A stretch of 64,000 nt of DNA from Mycobacterium sp. 852002-51057_SCH5723018 (lineage in GTDB: Bacteria; Actinomycetota; Actinomycetes; Mycobacteriales; Mycobacteriaceae). Each line of letters starts with the position of its first letter. The first letter of the stretch is position 1. The DNA is taken from positions 1 through 64,000 of the forward strand of contig NZ_LZIR01000027.1 in assembly GCF_001667035.1 (NCBI RefSeq). Reading direction: 5' to 3'. Both the position numbers and the translations under genes were made by a program. Below, piece after piece: positions 8,221 through 17,600 of this stretch. Below the pieces are notes generated by a model. That model did not search any database, was not told the DNA's origin, and was given only the letters and a program-made list of their open reading frames with translations.

Positions 8221-9681
8221 CGGCGGCATCTTCCCCTTGCTGATCACCGTCTGCAGCTCGACGTACTCGTGCAGGCCCTCCGGGCCGAACTCGCGCCCGA
8301 TGCCCGACTGCTTGAAGCCGCCGAACGGGGCGCCGATGTCGAGGGTGTACATGTTGATGCCGTAGGTGCCCGTGCGGACACCGGCCGCCACCTCCAGGCC
8401 GTGGCCGATGTCGGAGGTCCACACCGAACCGGCCAGACCGTAGTCACTCTCGTTGGCGATCCGAATCGCGTCGTCCTCGTCGCGATAGCGCAGCACGGTC
8501 AGGACGGGCCCGAAAATCTCCTCCCGGGCGATGCGCATGTCGTTGGTGGCTTCGGTGAACAACGTCGGCCGCACGTACCAGCCGCGCTCGGCCGGGCTGT
8601 CGTCGCCGCCGAGGACGACGCGGGCGCCTTCCTGCTGTCCGGACCGGATGTAGTCCTGGACCCGGCGCTGTTGTCGTTGGGCGACAAGGGGTCCGATGTC
8701 GGTCGCCTCGTCGGCCGGATCGCCGACATTGAGGCCCGACATCATGCCGGCCAGTGCGTCGACGAGCTCGTCGTGGCGTCGCTCGCTGACCAGGATGCGG
8801 GTCTGCGCGACGCAGGCCTGGCCGTTGTTCATCAGGCCCGCGGTTTTGAGGCCGGCCACCGTCTTGTCGATGTCGGCGTCGTCGAGAATGATCGCCGCCG
8901 ACTTGCCGCCCAGCTCCAGGCTCACTCTTTTTAGCTGCTCGCCGCACAGGGCGGCGATGCGGCGCCCCACGGTGCTGGACCCGGTGAACGCGATCTTGTC
9001 CACACCGGGATGGCGCACCAGCGCCTCGCCGACGTCGGGCCCCCCGGGCAGCACCGACACCACCCCGTCGGGCAGGCCGAGCTGCTCGATCATTTCGGCC
9101 AACCACAAAGCGTCCAAGGGTGTTTCGGGCGCGGGTTTGATGATCACCGTGCAACCCGCGATCAGGGCCGGGATCAACTTCGGCATGATCAAGAATTGCG
9201 GAACGTTCCACGGCACGATCGCCCCGACCACCCCGGTCGGCGCCCTGCGCAGGTGCACTTCGCCGAGCACACCCTGGCGGCGCTCCGCCCAGGGAAAGTC
9301 GCGCGCGGCTGCCAGCGCGAGATGGATCAGCGACGCCGCGGCCGGCGCTTGACCCAGCCGGCTGAAACTGCGCGGGGAGCCCATCTCGTCGGTGATCAGC
9401 TCGGCCATCTCATCGAGGTGCCCGGCGTAGATTCCGGCGAGCTGCTCGACCTTGGCCATCCGCTCGGCATGGGTCATCCGCGGCCACGGGCCGTGGTCGA
9501 AGGCGTGTCGCGCGGCGGCGACGGCGGCGTCGACGTCCTCGGGTCCGGCCGCCTGGGCATGGCCGACCGGTTCTTCCGAGTGTGGGGAGATCACGGTGAG
9601 CTGCTGCGGGTTGGCGGGCTTGCGCCACTGCCCTCCGATGAACAGCTCGTCGTAGGAACGATGGTCGGAATTCTGTGTCAT
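8215..9681 (-). CDS. NAD(P)-dependent aldehyde dehydrogenase
   Basis: A 488-residue aldehyde dehydrogenase oxidising an aldehyde to its acid. Seen: the cofactor-site stretch GAIVPWNVPQ, FTGSSTVG, general base Glu256 in ELGGK, nucleophile Cys290 in NNGQACVAQTR, and the EEIFGPVL and GGFKQSGIGRE signatures. The start is the ATG read from 9681, preceded by AGGAAG; the longer open frame has no such site. It is divergent from the AttH-like gene across a short region that holds a perfect inverted repeat, and its tail overlaps the upstream operon's last gene by six bases. Substrate unknown; likely part of the same catabolic set. Confidence 0.92.
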   Translation of the reverse strand: MTQNSDHRSYDELFIGGQWRKPANPQQLTVISPHSEEPVGHAQAAGPEDVDAAVAAARHAFDHGPWPRMTHAERMAKVEQLAGIYAGHLDEMAELITDEMGSPRSFSRLGQAPAAASLIHLALAAARDFPWAERRQGVLGEVHLRRAPTGVVGAIVPWNVPQFLIMPKLIPALIAGCTVIIKPAPETPLDALWLAEMIEQLGLPDGVVSVLPGGPDVGEALVRHPGVDKIAFTGSSTVGRRIAALCGEQLKRVSLELGGKSAAIILDDADIDKTVAGLKTAGLMNNGQACVAQTRILVSERRHDELVDALAGMMSGLNVGDPADEATDIGPLVAQRQQRRVQDYIRSGQQEGARVVLGGDDSPAERGWYVRPTLFTEATNDMRIAREEIFGPVLTVLRYRDEDDAIRIANESDYGLAGSVWTSDIGHGLEVAAGVRTGTYGINMYTLDIGAPFGGFKQSGIGREFGPEGLHEYVELQTVISKGKMPPL

Positions 9682-9732
9682 CGGGACACTTCCTGAGGAA
9701 AGGGCGGATGCAGATGGGAACGTGACTGCAAC

Positions 9733-9758
9733 TTCGCTATTCACGCTAACATAGCGAA
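9733..9758. promoter_or_regulatory. Perfect 8-bp inverted repeat, candidate operator
   Basis: TTCGCTAT at 9733-9740 and ATAGCGAA at 9751-9758 form a perfect dyad with a 10-base spacer. It sits between the divergent aldehyde dehydrogenase and AttH-like genes. The size and symmetry fit a TetR-family operator. No cognate TetR gene is adjacent. Confidence 0.55.
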
Positions 9759-9800
9759 AAAAGCAGGATTGCGCCGTCAGCCAAGGAGACCAAGCGCGAC

Positions 9801-11147
9801 ATGAGTAGCGATTGGCGCGGTTACCCATTCCGGTTGGTGCCCGGCGATGCCCAGCTGGATTTCCCGGCCGCCGAGGGCGAACACGCCGACCAGGAGTCCG
9901 ACACCTGGTTTCTCGCCGGCCGGCTCGACGCCACCGGGGCCGACCGGTCGTTTGCGTTCTTGACGATCTTCAACAAGAACCGGCCCGGTGGAACCGTGGT
10001 CGCGGACTTTTACACCATGGCGCTGTTCGACCTCGATACCGCCGATTACGGCACCTACACGGACTACGACATGCCGCCGGCCAACCTGGCACCCGGCGCG
10101 CAGCGCAAGCTGGACATGGCCGTCGGCTACCTCGACCTGGGCTACCACAGCGGCGCCGGCACCGCGTCGTGGACCACATGCCGGGACGACGACGGAAAGC
10201 TGCTGCCCTACACCTACCGCGTCAGCCTGGTGGGCGAGGACCGGTCCGGGCGGCCGATGCGGCTCGACCTGGCCGTAACCCCAACGCGCGCACCGACTCC
10301 GGTGGGTGCGTCGACCTACAACGGAAAGATCGTCTGCTTCGGCCAGAGCGACACGTACTCGTATTTCCAGACCGGGATGGCGATGACCGGAACCCTGCGC
10401 TGGGGCGACGTGGTCGAGCAGGTCTCCGGCGACGGCGGGCACGTCGACCGCCAGTGGTTCCCGCACTACGCCGGCGGCGGGGGAGCCGGGGGAGACCCGC
10501 GGGCCAGGTCCCACGAATGGCGCACCATCAACTTCGACAACGGTGTCGACCTGAGCATCTGGCGGCAGTTCGACCGCACGAAAGACAATGCGCTGCAGCC
10601 GTTTACCGGCGTGACGACGAGCCATCCCGACCCGGCGTTGCCGCCCGAGTGCGCCGAGGACTTCGAGGTCACGGTCAGCAGCTACGTCCGCTGGCCCGAG
10701 GCCGTTCGGCCGCTGGTGCCGCCGGTAGCTCCGGTGAGATACATGCCCGACCGGCACCGGATCACCTGCGCCGCACTGCAACTGGACATCAGCGGGGAGC
10801 CGCTGGTGCCGGCGCCGGCGCATGGCTTGCCGATCGAGTACATGGAGGGCCCCTACCGCTATCGGGGAACGCTGTGGGGCGAACCCGTCACCGGGTTCGC
10901 CTTCAACGAGCGTTCGCTCGCGCTGTACCGGGATTGGGAGCTGGTCGAGGTGCTCGCCACCACCGTCGCGAACGTCGACGATGCCGCACCGGAACTGCGC
11001 GCCGCGGTGGATCAGCTGGCACCGCTGGTGGAAGCGGACCGTCGAGGGGAGGCCGTCGCGTTGTTGACCGGACTGCCTCCGGTCGAAAACGACGTGCTGT
11101 CAAGCATTCTCGGTGATCTGATCGCCGTCCTGTCGGACGCGACTTGA
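9801..11147 (+). CDS. AttH/CrtC-like lipocalin-domain protein
   Basis: A 448-residue beta-rich protein with the bipartite lipocalin-like architecture of AttH and carotenoid 1,2-hydratases. Seen: an N-terminal half containing SDTWFLAGRLDATGADRSFAF, a middle marked by the HVDRQWFPH segment typical of this family, and a C-terminal Trp/Tyr-rich barrel. There is no signal peptide or membrane helix. Homologues bind or hydrate hydrophobic isoprenoid-type molecules, which suits a terpenoid or steroid catabolic cluster, but no function is proven here. AAGGAGA lies about 12 bases before the ATG. It ends convergently with the second Rieske gene. Confidence 0.7.
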   Translation: MSSDWRGYPFRLVPGDAQLDFPAAEGEHADQESDTWFLAGRLDATGADRSFAFLTIFNKNRPGGTVVADFYTMALFDLDTADYGTYTDYDMPPANLAPGAQRKLDMAVGYLDLGYHSGAGTASWTTCRDDDGKLLPYTYRVSLVGEDRSGRPMRLDLAVTPTRAPTPVGASTYNGKIVCFGQSDTYSYFQTGMAMTGTLRWGDVVEQVSGDGGHVDRQWFPHYAGGGGAGGDPRARSHEWRTINFDNGVDLSIWRQFDRTKDNALQPFTGVTTSHPDPALPPECAEDFEVTVSSYVRWPEAVRPLVPPVAPVRYMPDRHRITCAALQLDISGEPLVPAPAHGLPIEYMEGPYRYRGTLWGEPVTGFAFNERSLALYRDWELVEVLATTVANVDDAAPELRAAVDQLAPLVEADRRGEAVALLTGLPPVENDVLSSILGDLIAVLSDAT

Positions 11148-11206
11148 TGGCCCATCCGGGCCGAGACTGTAAATTGGCAGGCGTCTCCTCGCGCTTTTTT
11201 GCGAAA

Positions 11207-12388
11207 TTACAGCTTCGCGGCAACTGACGGTGTCCCGGCGAGCGCCTGGGCCCAGGCGATGTGGCGATGCTGCAGTCCCGGTTCGTTGCGCCCGAACAAC
11301 AGGTGATCGCGCGCGCCCGACTCGAGGTTGGCCTGCAACCCCTCGACCAGCCGGTAATCCTCGTCGCGCACCGTGCCGTGGGCGTATTCGAAGACCGCCT
11401 GAGCACCGGCGGCCACCGAGTCCTCCGAAACGTCCAGCGGTGTCGAGTTCTGGTGCACGGTGATCGACCTACCCGGCCGGTCGCCGGGATAGATCCGGAA
11501 CAGCTCGCCGTTGGCGATGGTCACGGACAGCACGATGTTGGGGAACAGCGCGTAGATCACCACCATGTTGTGGAACGGGTCCCACTGCGCCTCGGGAACG
11601 TTGTCCAGTTCCAGGATCGTGGTGAGCGGGAAGATCAATCGGTGATGGGGGCCGTACGCGTCGAACACCGTGCAGTTGCTGCGGGCGATGGTGGCAAAGG
11701 TCTGCCGATGCACGGTGGCGAAATGGTAGTTCTCCGAAAAGGTGTCGACGGCCAGCTTCCAGTTGATCGGGGAGTCAAGAACCTTCTCGCCCAGCGGGGA
11801 CCAGCGGCCGATGCCCCACGAATCGAGCTCGTCGGCCAGCGGACCCAGGTGCGCGGCCACGTCCAGGGTCCCTCCCTTGTCGACGGGATCCAATGCCACC
11901 CAAAGGAATCCGGCGAACTCGGTGGCCGGAAGTTCGGTCAGGCCGTCGGCCTTGATGACGGTGTCGGGGAAGCCCTCACGGCCCGGAACGCCGACCAGCC
12001 GCCCGGTGTTGTCATACGTCCACGCGTGGTACGGGCAGGTGAACCGCTTGGCGGTGCCGCACCCCGTCACCACCTGCGACTGGCGGTGCAGGCACACATT
12101 GTCGAACGCCCTGACCGACCCGTCCGATGTCCTGGTCAGCAGGATCGATCGCCCCATCACCGTCTTGGTGCAGTACGCGCCGGGACCGGGCAGCTCCGAG
12201 ACGTAGCCGACCAGCTGCGGGCTGGCCATCAGCAGGGCCCTGTCCTGGTTGTGGCGCTGCACCGAGGTGTAGTCCCGGGCGTCGACCCGACGCTGCGTGG
12301 GCGCGAGGTCGGTCGTCTTGTCGCGCGCCAACTTCAGCGCGCGCCGGGTCAGGTCGATGAGCTGGTCTCGCCCCATTCCAGAGTGCAT
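11207..12388 (-). CDS. Rieske aromatic-ring-hydroxylating oxygenase alpha subunit
   Basis: A second Rieske oxygenase, 393 residues, unlike the first and closer to ring-hydroxylating dioxygenase or choline-monooxygenase-type alpha subunits. Rieske ligands are Cys99, His101, Cys118 and His121 (CLHR and CPYHAW). The catalytic region shows DTFSENYHFATVHRQTF, carrying the mononuclear-iron histidines. It starts at the ATG read from 12388, divergent from a MerR regulator gene 40 bases away. A perfect dyad sits in that gap, so MerR control of this gene is likely. No reductase or ferredoxin is adjacent; the ferredoxin at 1976 is the nearest. Confidence 0.85.
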   Translation of the reverse strand: MHSGMGRDQLIDLTRRALKLARDKTTDLAPTQRRVDARDYTSVQRHNQDRALLMASPQLVGYVSELPGPGAYCTKTVMGRSILLTRTSDGSVRAFDNVCLHRQSQVVTGCGTAKRFTCPYHAWTYDNTGRLVGVPGREGFPDTVIKADGLTELPATEFAGFLWVALDPVDKGGTLDVAAHLGPLADELDSWGIGRWSPLGEKVLDSPINWKLAVDTFSENYHFATVHRQTFATIARSNCTVFDAYGPHHRLIFPLTTILELDNVPEAQWDPFHNMVVIYALFPNIVLSVTIANGELFRIYPGDRPGRSITVHQNSTPLDVSEDSVAAGAQAVFEYAHGTVRDEDYRLVEGLQANLESGARDHLLFGRNEPGLQHRHIAWAQALAGTPSVAAKL

Positions 12389-12400
12389 GCGCCCAGTACA

Positions 12401-12423
12401 GACCTTGCGACGGTTGTAAGGTC
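12401..12423. promoter_or_regulatory. MerR-type operator dyad
   Basis: GACCTT (12401-12406) and AAGGTC (12418-12423) form a perfect inverted repeat with an 11-base spacer, placed just before the MerR-family start at 12429 and between the divergent Rieske and regulator genes. Dyads of this form are typical MerR binding sites. Confidence 0.6.
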
Positions 12424-12428
12424 AAGGC

Positions 12429-13301
12429 GTGGCTGAGCAGTTGCTGATCGGCGACGTCACGGCGTTGACCGGGATCGCCTCCGGCCGCATCCGCCACTAC
12501 GAGAAAATCGGGCTGCTGCGCGCGGAACACCTGTCCAACGGCTATCGGGTTTTCGATGTCGAGCAGGTGCTCGATCTGTTGCGCATCGACCTGATGCGAA
12601 GCCTCGGCGTCAGCATCAGCGACATTCAGCGGCTGCTCGGCGGCGGGCAGACCACGCTCGCCGATCTGCTCGACGAGCACCGCGCGTTGCTGGTGTGCCA
12701 GCGGGATCGGCTGGATCAACTGATCGCCGCTATCGATTCCGCCACCGGCCGCCGCGGCGCGGACCTCAACGAACACATCCTGCGCAGGCTGGCGACCACC
12801 CATCGCGACAGCATCGGTGTCATCGGGCGGCTCAGCGCCCCGCTGCCCGCACCCGTCGCCGCCATGTACGCCGACCTGTTCGATGAGTGGGAGCTGCCGG
12901 TGCCACCCTTGTTCGGCCAGATGGTGCTGCCGCCGGCGGCCAGCACGCTGCTGGCGCAGCTCGCCGAGACGCCCGGACGCCGGGAGCTCTTCGACCGATT
13001 GCGCAAGCTCGCCGGCGACGTGGTGGCGTTGGGCGAAAACGACGAGGCCGCAACGAGACTCGCCCACAGCTGGATCGAGGGGCAGCTCGCCGACCCGCTG
13101 CCCGACGACGTGGTGAGCGTTCTGCGCGGCGTACGACCGCTGCTGGAGCGCGACCCGGTGATCGTGCAGGGGTTCCGGGCCTGGGCGGGATCGATCAACC
13201 CCGCGGCCGCGCACTTCATCGACGAGATCGCGCGCCAGACCGCGCGCCGCGGGCTGGAGGCCGTGAGCGTCATCGTGCTGCCCCGTGATGCGCCAATGTG
13301 A
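12429..13301 (+). CDS. MerR-family transcriptional regulator
   Basis: A 290-residue regulator. The N-terminal winged helix-turn-helix (about residues 6-75) shows IGDVTALTGIASGRIRHYEKIGLL and NGYRVFDVEQVLDL, followed by a dimerisation helix around residues 80-115. A long helical C-terminal domain, possibly an effector-binding region, has no metal-binding cysteine cluster, so a small-molecule rather than metal signal is likely. The GTG start lies next to a dyad shared with the divergent Rieske oxygenase gene, pointing to local control of that gene and of itself. Confidence 0.85.
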   Translation: MAEQLLIGDVTALTGIASGRIRHYEKIGLLRAEHLSNGYRVFDVEQVLDLLRIDLMRSLGVSISDIQRLLGGGQTTLADLLDEHRALLVCQRDRLDQLIAAIDSATGRRGADLNEHILRRLATTHRDSIGVIGRLSAPLPAPVAAMYADLFDEWELPVPPLFGQMVLPPAASTLLAQLAETPGRRELFDRLRKLAGDVVALGENDEAATRLAHSWIEGQLADPLPDDVVSVLRGVRPLLERDPVIVQGFRAWAGSINPAAAHFIDEIARQTARRGLEAVSVIVLPRDAPM

Positions 13302-13361
13302 TTCAGATGTGACTGCGGTGTCTAATGAGGCAATCGGTGTTTGTGTCGTACCCTGTGGCAT

Positions 13362-14081
13362 GTGTCGGTCTCGCGGCGCGACGTGCTCAAATTCGCCGGG
13401 GCGACCCCCGGGCTCCTGGCGCTGGGCGTCGCGGCGTCGGCGCTGCGCGCCGCACCGGCGTCGGCGTCGCTCGGCACCCTGCTCGACTACGCCGCCGGCG
13501 TCATCCCGGCCAGCCAGATCAGGGCCGCCGGGGCAGTGGGATCCATCCGGTACGTGTCCGACCGTCGGCCGGGCGGCAACTGGATGCTGGGCAAGCCGAT
13601 TGAGGTGACCGAGGCCCGTGACCTGAGCAGCAACGGGCTCAAGATCGTCTCCTGCTACCAGTACGGCAAGGGCAGCACAGCCGACTGGCTGGGCGGGGCC
13701 GGCGCGGGGCTGAAACACGCGCAGCGGGGGATGGCGTTGCACGCGGCCGCCGGCGGTCCGGCGAACGCCCCGATCTACGCGTCGATCGACGACGACCCCT
13801 CCTACGACCAGTACAAACAGCAGATCGTGCCGTATCTGCGCTCCTGGGAATCGGTGATCGGCCACGAGCGCACCGGCGTCTACGCCAATTCCAAGACGAT
13901 CGACTGGGCGGTGCACGACGGGTTGGGCTCGTACTTCTGGCAGCACAACTGGGGCTCACCCAAGGGCTTCACCCATCCCGCCGCCCATCTACACCAGGTC
14001 GAGATCGACAAGCGCAGCGTCGGTGGGGTCGGGGTGGACGTCAACGAAATCGTGAAGCCCCAATTCGGGCAGTGGGCCTAG
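13362..14081 (+). CDS. Tat-exported DUF1906 (glycoside-hydrolase-like) protein, Rv2525c-like
   Basis: A 239-residue exported protein. It starts with a twin-arginine signal (SRRDVLKF, then a hydrophobic stretch and ALRAAPASA cleavage region), followed by a DUF1906/GH25-like barrel with the acidic segment IYASIDDDPSYDQY and ending VDVNEIVKPQFG. In M. tuberculosis the gene just before fas, Rv2525c, encodes the same kind of Tat-secreted protein thought to act on the cell envelope. Position and content therefore make this its orthologue. The frame extends to a GTG at 13341, but the GTG at 13362 places the twin arginines close to the N-terminus. An 11-bp tandem repeat overlaps the stop codon. Confidence 0.82.
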   Translation: MSVSRRDVLKFAGATPGLLALGVAASALRAAPASASLGTLLDYAAGVIPASQIRAAGAVGSIRYVSDRRPGGNWMLGKPIEVTEARDLSSNGLKIVSCYQYGKGSTADWLGGAGAGLKHAQRGMALHAAAGGPANAPIYASIDDDPSYDQYKQQIVPYLRSWESVIGHERTGVYANSKTIDWAVHDGLGSYFWQHNWGSPKGFTHPAAHLHQVEIDKRSVGGVGVDVNEIVKPQFGQWA

Positions 14082-14117
14082 CACGGGCCTAAGGCGGGCC
14101 TAGCGCGGGCCTAGCGC
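14074..14117. repeat. Four tandem 11-bp units
   Basis: Four head-to-tail copies of an 11-base unit: GGGCCTAGCAC, GGGCCTAAGGC, then GGGCCTAGCGC twice. The first copy contains the stop codon of the DUF1906 gene. Slippage could change the distance to the fas leader. Confidence 0.8.
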
Positions 14118-14630
14118 GGACCGAAGCCCCCGACGGCCCGAGTTCTAGCAAACACTCGTTCGCTCATTTCTGGGCCGCCCGGACGGTGTCGACCCGACTG
14201 ACGCGGCGTCAGCCCACGGTAAGCGGTCTGATTTTTTTAACATAACGATTGCATAACAATCGGGCCTTGATCAGCGCAGTTATAGCTACTGGACCGTAAC
14301 CACCTGCATGCAGGACGTTTGTCAGCCACGCCCGCGCGGCCGGTTCAAGCCGGTGTTACCCAGGACACGGTTACCCGTGCGTAGAACTCACCAGTAACCG
14401 ATGAACACGCGAAAAGGGCACCGATCCTTATGACACCCTTAGTACAGCCGATGCAGTCCGCCGCGCTGCTCTGTCCGTGTCGGTCCAGGGGGGCGGTTCG
14501 TTGACAGCACACCGGCCAGCCGTTTCCCGGCTGTGATTCGACGCTGAATCGACGTTGTAGAGGCAGGCCCTCACGTCGGGACCGGCCGAACGAACCGAGA
14601 CGTAAAGACGCATACAGGGAGATACAGAAG
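14082..14630 (+). promoter_or_regulatory. Long fas upstream region with several dyads
   Basis: This 549-base stretch has no convincing gene. It holds an AT-rich patch (TTTTTTTAACATAACG near 14232) and three perfect dyads: CTGACG-CGG-CGTCAG at 14198-14212, CGATTG-CATAA-CAATCG at 14246-14262 and CCTGCATGCAGG at 14303-14314. Mycobacterial fas promoters are known to be activated by FasR through inverted repeats. Which of these dyads is the FasR site cannot be decided by eye. The rest is presumably 5' leader. Confidence 0.55.
14246..14262. promoter_or_regulatory. 17-bp dyad in fas promoter region
   Basis: CGATTG, CATAA spacer, CAATCG: a perfect 6-bp dyad inside the most AT-rich part of the fas upstream region, also containing two copies of CATAAC. 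Candidate transcription factor site (FasR or another regulator). Confidence 0.4.
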
Positions 14631-17600
14631 GTGACGATTCACGAGCACGACCGGGTGTCCGCTGACCGCGACGGGGCTGGCCCGCACCACACCCATGCTC
14701 TGGTCGACCGCCTGGGGGCCGGCGAGCCGTACGCAATCGCGTTCGGCGGCCAGGGCAGTGCCTGGCTGGAGACCCTCGAGGAGCTGGTGTCGTCGGCCGG
14801 GATCGAATCCGAGTTGGCCACGCTGGTCGGCGAGGTGGAGCTGCTGCTCGAGCCGGTAGCAAAAGAACTGGTCGTGGTGCGTCCGATCGGTTTCCAGCCG
14901 CTGGGCTGGGTGCGGGCGCTGGCGGCCGAGGATCCGATCCCGTCGGACAAGCATCTGACGTCGGCCGCGGTGTCGATACCCGGCGTGCTGCTCACTCAGA
15001 TGGCGGCCGGGCGCGCCCTTGCCCGGCAGGGCATGGATTGGGCCGCCACGCCGCCGGTGGCCGTCGCCGGGCACTCACAGGGCGTGCTCGCCGTCGAGGC
15101 GTTCAAGGCCGGGGGAGCCCGCGACGCGGAGCTGCTGGCGCTGGCTCAGCTGATCGGTGCGGCCGGGACGCTGGTCGCGCGCCGACGGGGGATTTCCGTG
15201 CTGGGCGACCGCCCGCCGATGGTGTCGGTGACCAATGCCGACCCCGAGCGCATCCGCCAGTTGCTCGAGGAGTTCGCCCAGGACGTCCGCACCGTGTTGC
15301 CGCCGGTGCTGTCCATCCGCAACGGCCGGCGCTCGGTCGTCATCACCGGCACGCCCGAGCAGCTGTCTCGGTTCGAGCTGTATTGCCAGCAGTTCTCGGA
15401 GAAGGAAGAGGCCGAGCGTAAGAACAAGATCCGCGGCGGCGACGTGTTTGCCCCTGTCTTCGACCCGGTGCGGGTGGAGGTCGGTTTCCACACGCCGCGG
15501 CTGGCGGACGGCATCGACATCGTCGGTGGCTGGGCCGAGAAGGTCGGCGTGGACGTCGCGCTGGCCCGGAAATTGACCGAGGCGATCCTGGTCAACGGCG
15601 TCGACTGGGTCGACGAGATCACGCGCGTTCACCAAGCCGGCGCGCGCTGGATCCTCGATCTGGGCCCCGGCGACATCCTCACCCGGCTGACCGCGCCGGT
15701 GATCCGCGGCCTCGGTGTCGGCATCGTGCCGGCGGCGACGCGCGGCGGTCAGCGCAACCTCTTCACCGTCGGGGCCACCCCCGAGGCGGCCCGGGCCTGG
15801 TCGACGTACGCCCCGACCGTGGTCCGCCTGCCCGACGGCAGGGTCAAGCTTTCGACGAAGTTCACCCGGCTGACCGGACGGTCACCGATCCTGCTCGCGG
15901 GCATGACCCCGACCACCGTCGACGCCAAGATCGTGGCCGCCGCGGCGAATTCCGGGCACTGGGCCGAGCTGGCCGGCGGCGGCCAGGTCACCGAGGAGAT
16001 CTTCGCCAACCGCATCGAGGAGCTGGCCGGCCTGCTCGAGCCCGGACGCACCTACCAGTTCAACGCGCTGTTCCTCGACCCGTACCTGTGGAAGCTGCAG
16101 GTCGGCGGCAAGCGGCTGGTGCAGAAGGCCCGGCAGTCCGGTGCGGCGATCGACGGCCTGGTGATCAGCGCCGGCATCCCGGATCTGGAGGAAGCCGTCG
16201 AGCTGATCGGCGAGCTCAACGACGTCGGCATCAGCCACGTGGTGTTCAAGCCCGGCACGGTCGAGCAGATCCGCTCGGTCATTCGCATCGCGACCGAGGT
16301 GCCCACCAAGCCGGTGATCGCGCACATCGAGGGCGGGCGTGCCGGCGGCCACCACTCGTGGGAAGACCTCGACGACCTGCTGCTGGCGACCTACTCCGAA
16401 TTGCGGTCCCGGCCCAACATCACCGTCTGCGTCGGCGGTGGCATCGGCACCCCCGAGCGGGCGGCCGAATACTTGTCCGGCCGCTGGGCGCAGTCCTACG
16501 GGTTCCCGTTGATGCCAATCGACGGCATCCTGGTCGGCACGGCGGCAATGGCGACCGTGGAGTCCACCACGTCGCCGTCGGTCAAGCGGATGCTGGTCGA
16601 AACCCAAGGCACCGACCGGTGGATCAGTGCCGGAAAAGCCCAGGGCGGCATGGCTTCCAGCCGCAGCCAGCTCGGCGCCGACATCCACGAGATCGACAAC
16701 AGCGCCTCCCGGTGCGGCCGGCTGCTCGACGAGGTCGCCGGTGACGCCGAGGCGGTCGCCGAGCGCCGCGACGAGATCATCGCGGCGATGGCCAACACCG
16801 CCAAGCCGTACTTCGGCGATGTCGCGGAGATGACCTACCTGCAATGGCTGCGGCGCTACGTCGAGCTGACCATCGGCGAGGGCAACTCGACCGCCGACAC
16901 CGCGTCACCCGGCAGCCCCTGGCTGGCCGACACCTGGCGCGACCGATTCCAGCAGATGCTGCAGCGCGCCGAAGCGCGCTTGCACGCAAAGGATTTCGGA
17001 CCGATCGAGACCCTGTTCAACGATCCGGCGCTGCTGGAGACGCCCGGCCAGGCCGTCGCCACCCTGCTCGCGCACTACCCCGACGCCGAATCCGTGCTGC
17101 TGCACCCGGCCGACGTGCCGTTCTTCGTCACGCTGTGCAAGACGCTGGGCAAGCCGGTCAACTTCGTGCCGGTCATCGACAAGGACGTCCGCCGCTGGTG
17201 GCGCAGCGACTCGCTGTGGCAGGCCCACGACGCCCGCTACGACGCCGACCAGGTGTGCATCATCCCGGGCACCGCGGCCGTGGCCGGCATCACCCGGATG
17301 GACGAACCCGTGGGCGAGCTGCTGGACCGCTTCGAGCAGGCCGCCATCGACGAGGCGCTGGCCGCCGGGGCGGAGCCCCGAGCGGTTACGTCGCGCCGCC
17401 GTGGCCGCCCGGACGTGACCGGGCCGCTGGCCGTGGTGCTCGACGCCGCCGACGTGCAGTGGGCCGGCCGCACCGCGACCAACCCCGTTCACCGCATCGC
17501 CGACCCCAGCGACTGGCTGGTTCATGATGGGCCCGAAAGCCGGCGCGCCACACACTCTTCCACCGGCGCGCGGCTCGAGGTCAACGGCGACAGCGTCGTG

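Noticed and set aside
13341..13361. Upstream GTG start of the DUF1906 protein
   Set aside because: It would put seven extra residues before the twin-arginine leader, and no ribosome site favours it.
12012..13946. 644-codon minus-strand frame across the Rieske, MerR and DUF1906 region
   Set aside because: It overlaps three well-supported genes, and its translation has no domain and a low-complexity, Arg-rich look.
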